The notes under the pieces were generated by a model that was not told the DNA's origin, ran no database searches, and worked only from the letters and a program-made list of their open reading frames with translations. Source: Prolixibacteraceae bacterium (GTDB lineage Bacteria > Bacteroidota > Bacteroidia > Bacteroidales > Prolixibacteraceae). From it: a DNA stretch of 64,000 nucleotides. The position numbers and the translations under genes are program-made. Numbering within the stretch: position 1 is the stretch's first letter; the number at the start of each line of letters is the position of its first letter. Below, piece after piece: positions 18,412-26,836 of this stretch. The stretch lies in the NCBI GenBank assembly GCA_019856515.1, contig CP082230.1:2852001-2916000 (forward strand), in the 5' to 3' direction.

Positions 18412-18460
18412 CATAAACACTTGAAGCCATTACACAACCGATCGGCTTCAAGTGTTTATG
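18412..18460. terminator. 17-bp perfect hairpin after GH2 remnant
   Basis: CATAAACACTTGAAGCC (18412-18428) pairs exactly with 18444-18460 across a 15-nt loop. No T-run follows. It begins 14 bp after the GH2 remnant's stop, where a terminator is expected. Confidence 0.5.
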
Positions 18461-18621
18461 CATATTCTCGCCACAAAAAATACACCTTCAACAAGCAACA
18501 AGAGAAGAACAAAGAGCTTATAAACTTATTTAATGACCTCACTCCAGTAAAAGGAGATTTCTCGATCAATGAGAGTGGATACCATAGGGTAAACCTTTTA
18601 AACCATTGCATAATAATATGA
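18421..18621 (+). pseudogene. Unidentified coding remnant
   Basis: A short open frame starts without ATG inside the hairpin arm. Its later part (NKELINLFNDLTPVKGDFSI, then NESGYHRVNLLNH) looks like real protein sequence, but I do not recognise the family. It is probably the tail of another decayed gene, as with the GH2 fragment just upstream. The likely coding part is about 18465-18621. Confidence 0.3.
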
Positions 18622-18728
18622 CCAAAATGAATCCATAAATATAAAATGCAGCCTCATAAACAATAACCAAGGCCAAAAATCGTAGTTATGTTGTTATCAA
18701 TACATAATAATTAACAAACAATTACAAA

Positions 18729-19700
18729 ATGAAGACAAACTTAATTATTGTTGGAATCTTATGCAGCACTATTCTGATGGGTGGTTGTAGCAAAAGTGAC
18801 GACACTACAGAAACCGTAACAACAACGAATACAACATCAAAGAATGTTGGAGGAACATCAACCACTAAAGGAGATATGACCAAAACGAAATATTCCGTAA
18901 GTAATTTCATTGATCTAACCGCATCACTACCAATGGATGTTGAAATAACTTTTGTGGAAGAAAATAGAACAGAGGTTACCATCGAATGTGATGCAGCTAT
19001 TGCGGATAAATATACGGTGAAGCAAAATGGTACATCAATAGATATTACAAAAAAAGATGGTGTAAAAGAGATTAAAACTAAAAACAAAACGACTGCACAT
19101 ATTACAGTAAAAACACTATCTGCAATCAAAGGATTAGGTGCATCTACAATTAAATTTAAGAACAAACTGAAAAGGGAAGATTTGACTTTAACACTAGATG
19201 AAGCAAGCTCTTTAACTGGAGATATCGAAATTAACATGTTCGTATTTGATGGGAAAGGTGCAAGTGATACAACAGTCAAAGGAGATAGTCGAAAAGTAAC
19301 AACAACCCTTGATCAAGGGGCTGTATTGAACTTTAACGGAAATACCGAAATACTTAAATCAACACTATCTGGTGCCTCAACATTTTCGTTAAAAGGTTCG
19401 AGCAAAGCGCAGACATTCAATGCAACTTTAAAAGGAGCTTCTACATTCAATGCGATAGGTGTAATGACAACGGATGAGTTCACAGTAAAGGCTGATGGCT
19501 CCTCTACCGTTATGGCAGAAGATCTAGAGATTAAAAAACTTGATTGTATTTGTACTACCGGATCTTCGGTATACGTCGGGAAAACAACGGAAATAGAAAC
19601 GAAAGTTACTGAAGCAAGTAAACTTAATTACAGAGGAGAACCAAAGTTCACAAAAAAAGAATCTGATATTACCAGCACCATCGAAAAATCATTATTATGA
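18729..19700 (+). CDS. GIN-domain (DUF2807) lipoprotein
   Basis: The 323-residue protein has a lipoprotein signal peptide (ILMGGC, lipidated C20) and a Thr/Ser-rich linker (about 24-50). The putative autotransporter adhesin head GIN domain (DUF2807) follows, a right-handed beta-helix-like repeat region. Repeats of the form LSGASTFSLKG / LKGASTFNAIG / DGSSTVMAEDL recur about every 20 residues from about 130 to 290. The family is abundant in Bacteroidota envelopes; its function is unproven, with adhesion or envelope-stress roles suggested. The N-terminal part contains VSNFIDLTASLPMDVEITF, the usual domain start. It is a lone gene, converging on glgB. Confidence 0.88.
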   Translation: MKTNLIIVGILCSTILMGGCSKSDDTTETVTTTNTTSKNVGGTSTTKGDMTKTKYSVSNFIDLTASLPMDVEITFVEENRTEVTIECDAAIADKYTVKQNGTSIDITKKDGVKEIKTKNKTTAHITVKTLSAIKGLGASTIKFKNKLKREDLTLTLDEASSLTGDIEINMFVFDGKGASDTTVKGDSRKVTTTLDQGAVLNFNGNTEILKSTLSGASTFSLKGSSKAQTFNATLKGASTFNAIGVMTTDEFTVKADGSSTVMAEDLEIKKLDCICTTGSSVYVGKTTEIETKVTEASKLNYRGEPKFTKKESDITSTIEKSLL

Positions 19701-19736
19701 TATAATCTAATACATCATATTTATTAGGTCATGAAA

Positions 19737-19768
19737 CAGGGGAAACAACCATTGATTTGTTTCCCCTG
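19737..19768. terminator. Bidirectional terminator between GIN lipoprotein and glgB
   Basis: CAGGGGAAACAA (19737-19748) pairs exactly with TTGTTTCCCCTG (19757-19768). CTCTTTTAT follows on the plus strand and TTTC on the minus strand, between convergent genes. Confidence 0.85.
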
Positions 19769-19804
19769 CTCTTTTATAGTTGAAATAATCCTATTGTGCT
19801 ACCA

Positions 19805-21805
19805 CTAGAATCTACTCTCTTTCAATACCAAGGCAGTACGAGATGGAAGATAGATCTTGATGTGTCTTTTATTACCTTGATGCATATTAGGCATAGCATA
19901 ATATGACATCTCCGTATCTACACGATTAAAACCACCATAGGCAATTGCATCGGTATGAAGGACTACATTATATTTAGCGCCCGTTACGGGTATCGAATAT
20001 CCATCATATGAATTCTCATAATGGAAATTAAAGAGAAACAGGTAGCCTCCCCTACGATATACCAACACTTTATCTTTCTCATTACAGACCTCAGAAGAGA
20101 TGTCCTCAGACCTCAGAAGTTGTGTCTCCTCAACCCAGTTTACCATATCTCGATCGAAATCACCTAACCAATGAAACTTAAGCTCTGTGTTATCCATCAG
20201 CTCCCACTGTCGTCTTGCATGATGATACGACCAATTATTACCTTCTCTTGGAAAATCGATCCACTCTGGATGACCAAATTCATTTCCCATAAAGTTAAGA
20301 TAAGCACCTCCTGCAGTAGTAATGGTTGCCAAACGAATCATTTTATGCAGAGCTACACCTCTATCGACCTCCATAGAAGGTTGATCCTTGCGCATCGAAT
20401 CATACATCGTCTTATCCAATAGTCGAAAAATAATCGTCTTATCTCCCACCATCGCTTGGTCGTGACTCTCCACATAAGAGACCACCTTCTCCTCCTCTCG
20501 GTGAGATGTCAATTGGTGAAATATTTCTCCCATAGACCAATCTGGATCCAACGTATCCTTTATCATACGAATCCAAAAATCAGGAACTCCCATCGCCATA
20601 CGATAGTCAAACCCATAGCCACCTTCAGAAATTTTGCCTGCCAATCCTGGCAAACCACTCATCTCCTCTGCAATGGACAATGCATTCGGATGGATTGCTT
20701 TGACCAATTTGTTGGCCATGCGTAGATAAGCCAAAGCATCCCAATCCATTCCTCCATTATAATAGTCATTATATTCTGTAAAAGCTCTCTCTAATCCATG
20801 ATCTTGATACAACATGCTGGTCACCCCATCAAAACGGAAACCGTCAAAACGAAACATCTCCATCCAATATTGAATATTAGACAACAAGAAGTGTACCACC
20901 TCCGACTTTGCGTAATCAAAACACATCGAATCCCAAGCAGGGTGTAATCCTCTATTGCCATCATGAAAGAACTGATATTGTGATCCATCATATTTTCCAA
21001 GTCCTTCCACCTCATTTTTTACAGCATGCGAATGAACCAAATCCATAATCACAGACATCCCCAAACCATGAGCTGTATCAATCAAACGGCGTAACGAATC
21101 GGGAGAACCAAAACGAGACGATGGCGCATAAAAATTTGACACATGATACCCAAAACTACCATAATAAGGGTGCTCTGGGATAGCCATCAACTGAACCACA
21201 TTATAGCCTGCACGATGAATACGAGGTAAAACATTATCCGTAAAATAGTCATAACTATGCACCTTCTCCTCTGGTCCAGACATCCCGACATGTGCTTCAT
21301 ATATCAATGCCGGTTCATCTGTAGAAGGAGAGGTATGCTTCCACTCATAAGTTGTAGGTGGAATATATTTTGCACTAAATGCTAAAGTCTCTTCGTCTTG
21401 AACAACATACTGTGCCCAAGCAGGAATCCGCCTTCCAGCACCACCTTCCCACTCCATCCATAATGCATACAGTGCATCCTTAGGCAAAGAGTCCTGAGGT
21501 ACTTGAATAATCCAGTTACCAGAGTTTGTAGCAGTAAACTCAAACGATGAAGTAGGAGTCCAATTATTTTTGTCACATAATAAGAAAATACGCTTCGCAT
21601 TCGGGGCCCATTCTCTGATCACAAGGTGTGCATCAAAACGATGGATACCATAATAGTCGTAACCTCGAGCAAAAGATCGAATATCCATCCCATTCAGAAA
21701 CACCTCTTCACGTGCATCACAATAAGCATTCATCTTATCGATCTCCGCTGCATAAGGAGCCAACCAAGGGTCCGACGTGACGAAATTACTATTTTTCATA
21801 ACCAT
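19805..21805 (-). CDS. glgB: 1,4-alpha-glucan branching enzyme (eukaryote-like GH13_8)
   Basis: Makes alpha-1,6 branches in glycogen. The 666 residues begin with an N-terminal helix (DPWLAPYAAEI) and a CBM48-like domain (about 50-150), as in GH13 subfamily 8 branching enzymes of eukaryotes and some Bacteroidota. The GH13 barrel shows DLVHSHAVKN (about 255-264), nucleophile D326 in FRFDGVTSMLY, acid/base E380 in SIAEEMSG, and D449 in VESHDQ. NFMGNEFGHPEW is also present. Start at 21805; Met3 at 21799 is possible. It is separate from the other glycogen genes at 36.7-43.9 kb. Confidence 0.93.
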   Translation of the reverse strand: MVMKNSNFVTSDPWLAPYAAEIDKMNAYCDAREEVFLNGMDIRSFARGYDYYGIHRFDAHLVIREWAPNAKRIFLLCDKNNWTPTSSFEFTATNSGNWIIQVPQDSLPKDALYALWMEWEGGAGRRIPAWAQYVVQDEETLAFSAKYIPPTTYEWKHTSPSTDEPALIYEAHVGMSGPEEKVHSYDYFTDNVLPRIHRAGYNVVQLMAIPEHPYYGSFGYHVSNFYAPSSRFGSPDSLRRLIDTAHGLGMSVIMDLVHSHAVKNEVEGLGKYDGSQYQFFHDGNRGLHPAWDSMCFDYAKSEVVHFLLSNIQYWMEMFRFDGFRFDGVTSMLYQDHGLERAFTEYNDYYNGGMDWDALAYLRMANKLVKAIHPNALSIAEEMSGLPGLAGKISEGGYGFDYRMAMGVPDFWIRMIKDTLDPDWSMGEIFHQLTSHREEEKVVSYVESHDQAMVGDKTIIFRLLDKTMYDSMRKDQPSMEVDRGVALHKMIRLATITTAGGAYLNFMGNEFGHPEWIDFPREGNNWSYHHARRQWELMDNTELKFHWLGDFDRDMVNWVEETQLLRSEDISSEVCNEKDKVLVYRRGGYLFLFNFHYENSYDGYSIPVTGAKYNVVLHTDAIAYGGFNRVDTEMSYYAMPNMHQGNKRHIKIYLPSRTALVLKESRF

Positions 21806-22044
21806 GATAATTTAATAGGTTTGGTGTCCTTTCATTCAAATCAAAAGTTCAATATACACATATTTCCATAGAGTTAACCCTATTCTTTTTCGAAAAAACA
21901 ACGAAAACCACAAGAAATTAAGGCATACGAATACATTCTTTGGTATCGCCAATAAAAGATTAACCAATACGCCTTCAAATGAAATAGACCCAAACAATCC
22001 ACCCTCTCCGGCAAATAAAGATCATGTACATCTATCCAAAAGAT

Positions 22045-22794
22045 CTACAACTCCCCTTCCTGAAGTGCACGCAATAGATCCTCCGGAGTATCAATCCCCA
22101 TACCCTTATGGTCCGTTGTTTCCACATGAATATGATAGTCATTCTCCAACCAACGCAACTGCTCTAAAGACTCACACTGCTCCAATTTCGACGGCGCTAG
22201 TTTTGTAATCTTTCTCAACACATCACTACGATAACCATACATCCCTATATGACCCCAAAAATCCACCTTCTCAGGCCACAGTGATCTGTCCACACCACGA
22301 ACGAATGGGATAGGACTACGACTAAAATAGATGGCCCTTTGCAACGGTGAAAAGATCACCTTCACCTGATTCATATCTTCCACAGTAGAGATCTCATGAA
22401 TAGGATTAGCTAGTGTGGCAATATCCACCCTCTCCGTCTCAAAAGAACGGATTAACTGCTCCACTTGTGAAGGCAAGATAAATGGTTCGTCTCCTTGAAT
22501 ATTAATGACCACATCAAAAGATGTCGACAATTTTGCCTCGATCAAATCCAACGCTTCCGCAATACGATCAGTTCCACTAGGATGGTCACTACGTGTCATC
22601 ACCACGTTTCCTCCAAAGTTATCAACATGTTTATAAATACGATCATCATCGGTAGCAACCCACACTTGGTCACCTACTTGACTGGCTTTTTCTACTACTC
22701 TCTCAATCATACTTTTCCCATGAATATCAGCCAAAGGCTTTCCTGGAAAACGAGTCGACGCATATCGCGCTGGAATAATTATTATCGATTTCAT
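22045..22794 (-). CDS. kdsB: 3-deoxy-manno-octulosonate cytidylyltransferase (CMP-Kdo synthetase)
   Basis: Activates Kdo with CTP for lipopolysaccharide inner-core synthesis in the cytoplasm. The 249-residue length is typical. Motifs are the N-terminal nucleotide loop IIPARYASTRFPGKPL (about 6-21), VATDDDRIY, SGTDRIAEA, NIQGDEPF (metal-binding D) and HIGMYGYR. The C-terminus carries GMGIDTPEDL, where Asp is usual. It has no close partner on its strand. Upstream is an 860-bp gap with a large palindrome; a TAACTTTG -7-like box at 22913-22920 (minus) lacks a well-spaced -33 box. Confidence 0.97.
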   Translation of the reverse strand: MKSIIIIPARYASTRFPGKPLADIHGKSMIERVVEKASQVGDQVWVATDDDRIYKHVDNFGGNVVMTRSDHPSGTDRIAEALDLIEAKLSTSFDVVINIQGDEPFILPSQVEQLIRSFETERVDIATLANPIHEISTVEDMNQVKVIFSPLQRAIYFSRSPIPFVRGVDRSLWPEKVDFWGHIGMYGYRSDVLRKITKLAPSKLEQCESLEQLRWLENDYHIHVETTDHKGMGIDTPEDLLRALQEGEL

Positions 22795-23132
22795 ACCCTA
22801 TCTCTTTTAAACTTTTGCACTATGGTGAAGGAGCATCAATATCACACTGAAGCGATCATTAAAAGGTTTCAAACCAAAATAGGCATAAAAAAAACCTCCT
22901 TCTCCACTTTCACAAAGTTACAATAAATCAAACGCAAAAGTTTATCCCCATCAAAATCCCATCCCCACAAAAGAGATAAATTCATACCCCCAAATCCCCA
23001 CAAAATATAACGGTAGCTTAATTCACAACGTCAGTACACACCCCCTTACACTTGTCGTAGGATGCAAAATATCTCCCCACAACAAAAAAACTGTTGTCTT
23101 CCATCAACTCCCTACTTAACTATGACTTTAAA

Positions 23133-23353
23133 GCTACCAACTTCGGACCTAATCCGTCCCTAACCTATCTTTAATCCGTCCTTAATCCGTCCTTTGTCCA
23201 TGGTTTAGCCATGCTTCGTCCATGGTTTGTCCATCGATTTCGGGGGTTTCGATGGCTGAACCATGGATCAATGATGGACGAATCATGGACAAAGGACGGA
23301 TTAAGGACGGATTAAAGATAGGTTAGGGACGGATTAGGTCAGGGAAAGGTAGC
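23133..23353. repeat. 221-bp near-perfect palindrome with 11-bp internal units
   Basis: Arms 23146-23202 and 23284-23340 are exact reverse complements over 57 bp. Beyond an unpaired 7-bp step, GCTACC (23133-23138) pairs with GGTAGC (23348-23353). Inside, 23203-23283 continue as a less perfect hairpin ending in a G-rich tip (TTTCGGGGGTTT). Each arm has about four tandem 11-bp units of the type GACGGATTAAG. No transposase or reverse transcriptase is adjacent. Confidence 0.95.
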
Positions 23354-23523
23354 AGGGAAGTACGATTGATATAGGTAGGATATGGCTGTCGGCAAGTGAT
23401 TGATGTTTCGTTGATCATTCGTTAATGATTGATTTACAACAGGGGTAATCAGGGTTGAATTTTGTTTGATAAGGGGTGGGGAAATAGTTTGCTTGAATGC
23501 TTTTTGCTTTAAAAGAAAGGTAG

Positions 23524-23562
23524 TGACATATTGTCATATAATCAAATAATACATTAACTTTG
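23524..23562 (+). promoter_or_regulatory. Promoter and palindromic operator of sigma-54 activator operon
   Basis: TGACA-TAT-TGTCA (23524-23536) is a perfect 5-3-5 palindrome. Its ATTG (23530-23533) sits 21 bp before TAACTTTG (23555-23562), which fits the -33/-7 layout. The same core TGACATATTG occurs upstream of groES. Confidence 0.55.
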
Positions 23563-23653
23563 TTGTTGAATAGAGGAGATATATCATCTTATTCTTTTCT
23601 AGGTTTTTACAAGAAAAAAGAATTAATAAAGCAAAACAATAGTAGTTCGCAAT

Positions 23654-24916
23654 ATGGTGAATATTCAAGAAGTAAAACAACGTTTTAAACTGATTGGTAA
23701 TTCTGTTGGATTGAACCGAGCCATTGAAGTTGCATTGCAAGTAGCTCCCACCGACCTCTCTGTGTTAATTACAGGGGAAAGTGGAACAGGGAAAGAGTCG
23801 TTTCCACAAATTATTCATAATTACTCTCATCGTAAACATGGTAAGTATATTGCGGTAAACTGTGGAGCCATTCCTGATGGGACTATTGACTCGGAGCTTT
23901 TTGGACATGAGAAGGGCTCTTTTACTGGGGCAGTAAATGATCGTAAAGGGTATTTTGAGGAGGTAAATAATGGAACCATATTCTTAGATGAAATTGGGGA
24001 GCTTCCATTGTCTACGCAGGTTCGATTGCTTCGTGTGTTAGAGACAGGTGAATTTATGCGCGTTGGGTCGTCTAAAGTCTACAAGACCGATGTTAGAGTG
24101 GTGGCAGCGACAAATGTTAATCTACCACAGGCCATTCAAGATGGAAAGTTTAGAGAGGATCTTTTTTATCGTCTCAATACGGTGCCAATCAAAGTGACAC
24201 CATTGAGAGAGAGAGGAGATGATGTGCTGATGCTTTTCAGAAAGTTTGCCATCGACTTTGCAGATAAATATAATATGCCATCGATTAAGCTTCAAAGCGA
24301 TGCGAAGGATCTGATGTTGAAATATGATTGGCCAGGTAATATTCGTCAGTTGAAGAATATAGCCGAACAGATCTCCATTATTGAGTCGGAGAGAGAAGTG
24401 AGTGTTCAGACGCTTTTGAAATACCTTCCTAAGGACACACAGGTTCTGAAATCCAATCTTCCTGCGATCTATAGTGGTGTAGATGAGAAGACGTTCAATT
24501 CGGAGAGGGAGATTTTATATCAGATTCTTTTTGATATGAAAAATGATATGAATGATCTGAAGAAGCTTGTTCATGATATTATGGATAAGAATCCTAGTTC
24601 ACTCAATACCGAGGAGACCAAACAGTTTCTGAACAAGTTGCACAATGATCAAGAGATGAGTTTGACGCCTGCGGTTCCTGCCACGATTGCGACACCTAGA
24701 ATAGAGGTAGAACCGAAAGAGTATCTCCATAGAGCTGGGGATATTGAAGATACAGAAGAGATTGTGGAAGAGTCATTATCTCTTGTAGATAAAGAGATCG
24801 AACTCATCAATAAAGCACTCAAGAAACATTCGGGGAAAAGAAAGCAAGCTGCGCAAGATTTAGGGATCTCTGAGCGTACATTATATCGTAAAATTAAAGA
24901 ATACAATATATCATGA
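23654..24916 (+). CDS. Sigma-54-dependent transcriptional activator without receiver domain
   Basis: AAA+ activator that remodels sigma-54 RNA polymerase. The 420 residues start almost directly with the AAA+ domain (about 13-250): Walker A GESGTGKE, the sigma-54-contacting loop GSFTGA (consensus GAFTGA), IFLDEIGELPLSTQ as Walker B, and REDLFYRLN. An acidic, variable linker (about 285-370) follows, then a Fis-type helix-turn-helix (about 375-419: KRKQAAQDLGISERTLYRKI). No N-terminal receiver, PAS or GAF sensor is present, so control must come through expression or a partner. Its stop overlaps the lptE start by 4 bp (ATGA), first gene of the lptE-TPR-secG operon. Confidence 0.95.
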   Translation: MVNIQEVKQRFKLIGNSVGLNRAIEVALQVAPTDLSVLITGESGTGKESFPQIIHNYSHRKHGKYIAVNCGAIPDGTIDSELFGHEKGSFTGAVNDRKGYFEEVNNGTIFLDEIGELPLSTQVRLLRVLETGEFMRVGSSKVYKTDVRVVAATNVNLPQAIQDGKFREDLFYRLNTVPIKVTPLRERGDDVLMLFRKFAIDFADKYNMPSIKLQSDAKDLMLKYDWPGNIRQLKNIAEQISIIESEREVSVQTLLKYLPKDTQVLKSNLPAIYSGVDEKTFNSEREILYQILFDMKNDMNDLKKLVHDIMDKNPSSLNTEETKQFLNKLHNDQEMSLTPAVPATIATPRIEVEPKEYLHRAGDIEDTEEIVEESLSLVDKEIELINKALKKHSGKRKQAAQDLGISERTLYRKIKEYNIS

Positions 24917-25437
24917 AACAACGCATTGCCATTATCATAGCGTGTGTCATCACATTTTCGCTGTATAGCAGTTGCAAGATTGGCTATTCATTTACTGGAG
25001 CATCTTTATCTCCGGAAGTGAAAACTTTTTTTGTGGATTACTTCGCGAACCGTGCAAGGATTGTCAATCCGAAACTTAGTCAAGAGTTCAATAACAAGAT
25101 GAATGATAAATTCTCTAATGAACTAGGTTTGACTTCTCAACGTAACGGTGGAGACATTGAGTTTTCTGGACAAATTACTCGATACGAAACACGTCCATTA
25201 GGTATTGAGACGACAAGTGATGGTCGAGATATAGCAGGTCAAATGAGATTTACCATTGGTGTCCGTGTGAAATTTGTAAATAATATTGACCACGATAAGG
25301 ATTTCAATCAAACATTCACAGCGTATGAAGATTATACGTCTAGTCAGAACTTCGCTTCTATCGAAGATGAGTATGTAGGTGTTATTTTAGATAAAATCAT
25401 AACCGACATTTTTAATAAGTCGGCTGCCAATTGGTAA
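24913..25437 (+). CDS. lptE: LPS-assembly lipoprotein LptE family
   Basis: Outer-membrane lipoprotein that plugs and assembles LptD for lipopolysaccharide insertion. The 174 residues have a signal peptide with lipobox YSSC (lipidated Cys near residue 21). The Bacteroidota LptE hallmark KIGYSFTGASLSPEVKTFFV, GDIEFSGQITRYE and a C-terminal helix (VILDKIITDIFNKS) follow. It overlaps the sigma-54 activator gene by 4 bp and precedes the TPR-like gene by 15 bp, a gene order conserved across Bacteroidota. Kdo synthesis (kdsB) lies just across the divergent gap. Confidence 0.93.
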   Translation: MKQRIAIIIACVITFSLYSSCKIGYSFTGASLSPEVKTFFVDYFANRARIVNPKLSQEFNNKMNDKFSNELGLTSQRNGGDIEFSGQITRYETRPLGIETTSDGRDIAGQMRFTIGVRVKFVNNIDHDKDFNQTFTAYEDYTSSQNFASIEDEYVGVILDKIITDIFNKSAANW

Positions 25438-25452
25438 ATCGATATTCGTATT

Positions 25453-26115
25453 ATGAATCTCAAATTATTTCGTGATATTTTAGATCGTCCAGATCAAATT
25501 ACAGAAGAGACTATAGGGATGCTAGAAGAGGTAGTAGAAGCTTATCCTTCATTTGCAACGGCACACCTTCTTTTGTGTAAAGCATATTATATGCATCATA
25601 GTTTGAAATTTGAGAAACAGAAAACAAGGTGTGCCATTCGAATGGAATTTAGAGAGAAGCTCAAAGATCTGCTGACGGCAGAGATAGAAACGTCGACAGA
25701 GGGTCTTGATAATGATGAATTGATGGCATTGATTGATCCACCATCCCAATATCAACTGGAAGGTAGTAATCAACATAACGTGCCATTTGAAAGTTTGGCA
25801 AAAGAACTTTTTGAGATACAGAACCATCGTAAGTCACATCGCCAAAACCAGGAAGTGTTGATTTCTTCGTTTGTCTCATCGTTTGAGAATAAAGTAAAAC
25901 GACCAACGAGACGAAACATTGGGCTTCTAGAAGAGCAACCAGAGAAGGAATCAGAAGGGCTGATAAGTGAAACATTAGCAAAGATCTATATCAAACAAGG
26001 TCTTTATGTAGAGGCAATAGAAGCTTACGAGACATTAAGTTTGAAATATCCCAAAAAAAATGCTTATTTTGCTGAACGGATAGAAGAGATTAAAACGTTA
26101 CATAAAAAACAATAG
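25453..26115 (+). CDS. Conserved TPR-like protein of the lptE-secG operon
   Basis: A 220-residue soluble protein with no signal peptide. The N-terminus (about 1-50, with [23 protein letters not shown]) and the C-terminus (about 175-218, [21 protein letters not shown] then [15 protein letters not shown]) look like tetratricopeptide helices. The middle is charged and variable. Function is unknown. It lies between lptE (15 bp) and secG (3 bp), so it is translationally tied to envelope-biogenesis genes. Confidence 0.8.
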   Translation: MNLKLFRDILDRPDQITEETIGMLEEVVEAYPSFATAHLLLCKAYYMHHSLKFEKQKTRCAIRMEFREKLKDLLTAEIETSTEGLDNDELMALIDPPSQYQLEGSNQHNVPFESLAKELFEIQNHRKSHRQNQEVLISSFVSSFENKVKRPTRRNIGLLEEQPEKESEGLISETLAKIYIKQGLYVEAIEAYETLSLKYPKKNAYFAERIEEIKTLHKKQ

Positions 26116-26118
26116 AAA

Positions 26119-26490
26119 ATGTACAGTGCCCTTATTATTACTATGATAATTGTATCAGTGCTTCTTATTTTGATTGTATTGGTACAAAACCCTAAAGGAG
26201 GAGGTCTTTCGAACTCATTCTCTGGGTCGACTCAAATTATGAGTGTAAAGAATCAGAAGGATAGATTGTCAAAAACAACTTGGATTTTTGCAGGTGTTAT
26301 CTTTTTCTTGTGTATTATTTCGTCATCAGTTCTTCCAAATAGAACTGCACAAAACGGAACTCGCATTAAAACAGAGAATATTCAAGATTTAAATACTGGT
26401 ACAGGTATTGAGGTTCCTGAGTCAACAGCAACTCCTATGGAAGATGCGACAGCAACTCCAGATGCGGGTGACAACAACGAAGTGAAGTAA
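26119..26490 (+). CDS. secG: Preprotein translocase subunit SecG
   Basis: Small inner-membrane subunit of the SecYEG translocon. The 123 residues contain two transmembrane helices (about 2-22 and 52-72) around the conserved loop VQNPKGGGLSNSFSGS. A Thr/Glu/Asp-rich C-terminal tail is usual in Bacteroidota SecG. It is the last gene of the operon; a strong terminator follows 38 bp later, separating it from groESL. Confidence 0.93.
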   Translation: MYSALIITMIIVSVLLILIVLVQNPKGGGLSNSFSGSTQIMSVKNQKDRLSKTTWIFAGVIFFLCIISSSVLPNRTAQNGTRIKTENIQDLNTGTGIEVPESTATPMEDATATPDAGDNNEVK

Positions 26491-26528
26491 TCACTTTTGC
26501 AGTCAAATGCAAACCGTATAGATAAAAG

Positions 26529-26567
26529 AAGGTTATCCCAGACATATGAGGGATAACCTTTTTTTAT
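26529..26567 (+). terminator. Terminator of the lptE-secG operon
   Basis: AAGGTTATCCC (26529-26539) pairs exactly with GGGATAACCTT and is followed by a run of T. Confidence 0.93.
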
Positions 26568-26612
26568 TAGGACATTGTGACAGTTTCATTAACGACCGTT
26601 TGACACAAAATA

Positions 26613-26666
26613 TGACATATTGTTCCACAAATAATTTTGGCACAATATGTGATTAATGACATATTG
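26613..26666 (+). promoter_or_regulatory. Operator-like cluster upstream of groES
   Basis: TGACATATTGT (26613-26623), its inverse CACAATATGTGA (26641-26652) and TGACATATTGG (26657-26666) lie within 54 bp. The first two form an inverted repeat, extended by CCA/TGG, around TAATTTTG (26632-26639), a possible -7 box. The core matches the palindrome at 23524 upstream of the sigma-54 activator. Confidence 0.5.
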
Positions 26667-26697
26667 GTTTTGAATAAAATAATAGTATCAATTCAAT

Positions 26698-26744
26698 GAT
26701 GAAATAAGTGATAAGTTATTTTGAATATAATCACTCATTTCATC
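26698..26744 (+). promoter_or_regulatory. 15-bp inverted repeat in groES leader
   Basis: GATGAAATAAGTGAT (26698-26712) and ATCACTCATTTCATC (26730-26744) match at 14 of 15 positions around a 17-bp AT-rich spacer. It ends about 90 bp before the groES start. It could be an RNA hairpin (thermosensor or leader) or a protein site. It is not CIRCE. Confidence 0.45.
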
Positions 26745-26836
26745 ATTCGATTGGTAAATAATCTCTCGACGTCCTGACGATAGAGGAAAAAGAGAGAAGA
26801 TCGTTTCTAAAAAAACAAACTAAAATATAACGTAAA

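Larger units (their letters stand above)
22795..23653. other. Intergenic region with large palindrome between divergent kdsB and sigma-54 activator
   Basis: No plausible gene in 860 bp. The left part (22930-23110) is C-rich on the plus strand, with several ATCCCCAC-like words. The 221-bp inverted repeat occupies 23133-23353. The right end holds the promoter-like region of the sigma-54 activator operon (23524-23562). Confidence 0.7.
26491..26836. other. secG-groES intergenic region with operator cluster
   Basis: This 346-bp gap holds the secG terminator (26529-26567), three TGACATATTG-like sites around a -7-like TAATTTTG (26613-26666), and a 15-bp inverted repeat (26698-26744). No CIRCE element (TTAGCACTC/GAGTGCTAA) is present. 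No open frame looks coding. Confidence 0.7.

Noticed and set aside
22495..22926. 143-codon plus frame over kdsB and its upstream gap
   Set aside because: Most of it is antisense to kdsB and the product has no recognisable features.
23133..23353. Retron, CRISPR or integron site explanation for the palindrome
   Set aside because: No reverse transcriptase, Cas or integrase gene adjoins. The repeats are head-to-head arms rather than spacer-separated direct repeats.
26581..26836. CIRCE or sigma-54 promoter upstream of groES
   Set aside because: No TTAGCACTC/GAGTGCTAA. TGGCAC at 26638-26643 lacks the TTGC(A/T) half at the required distance.
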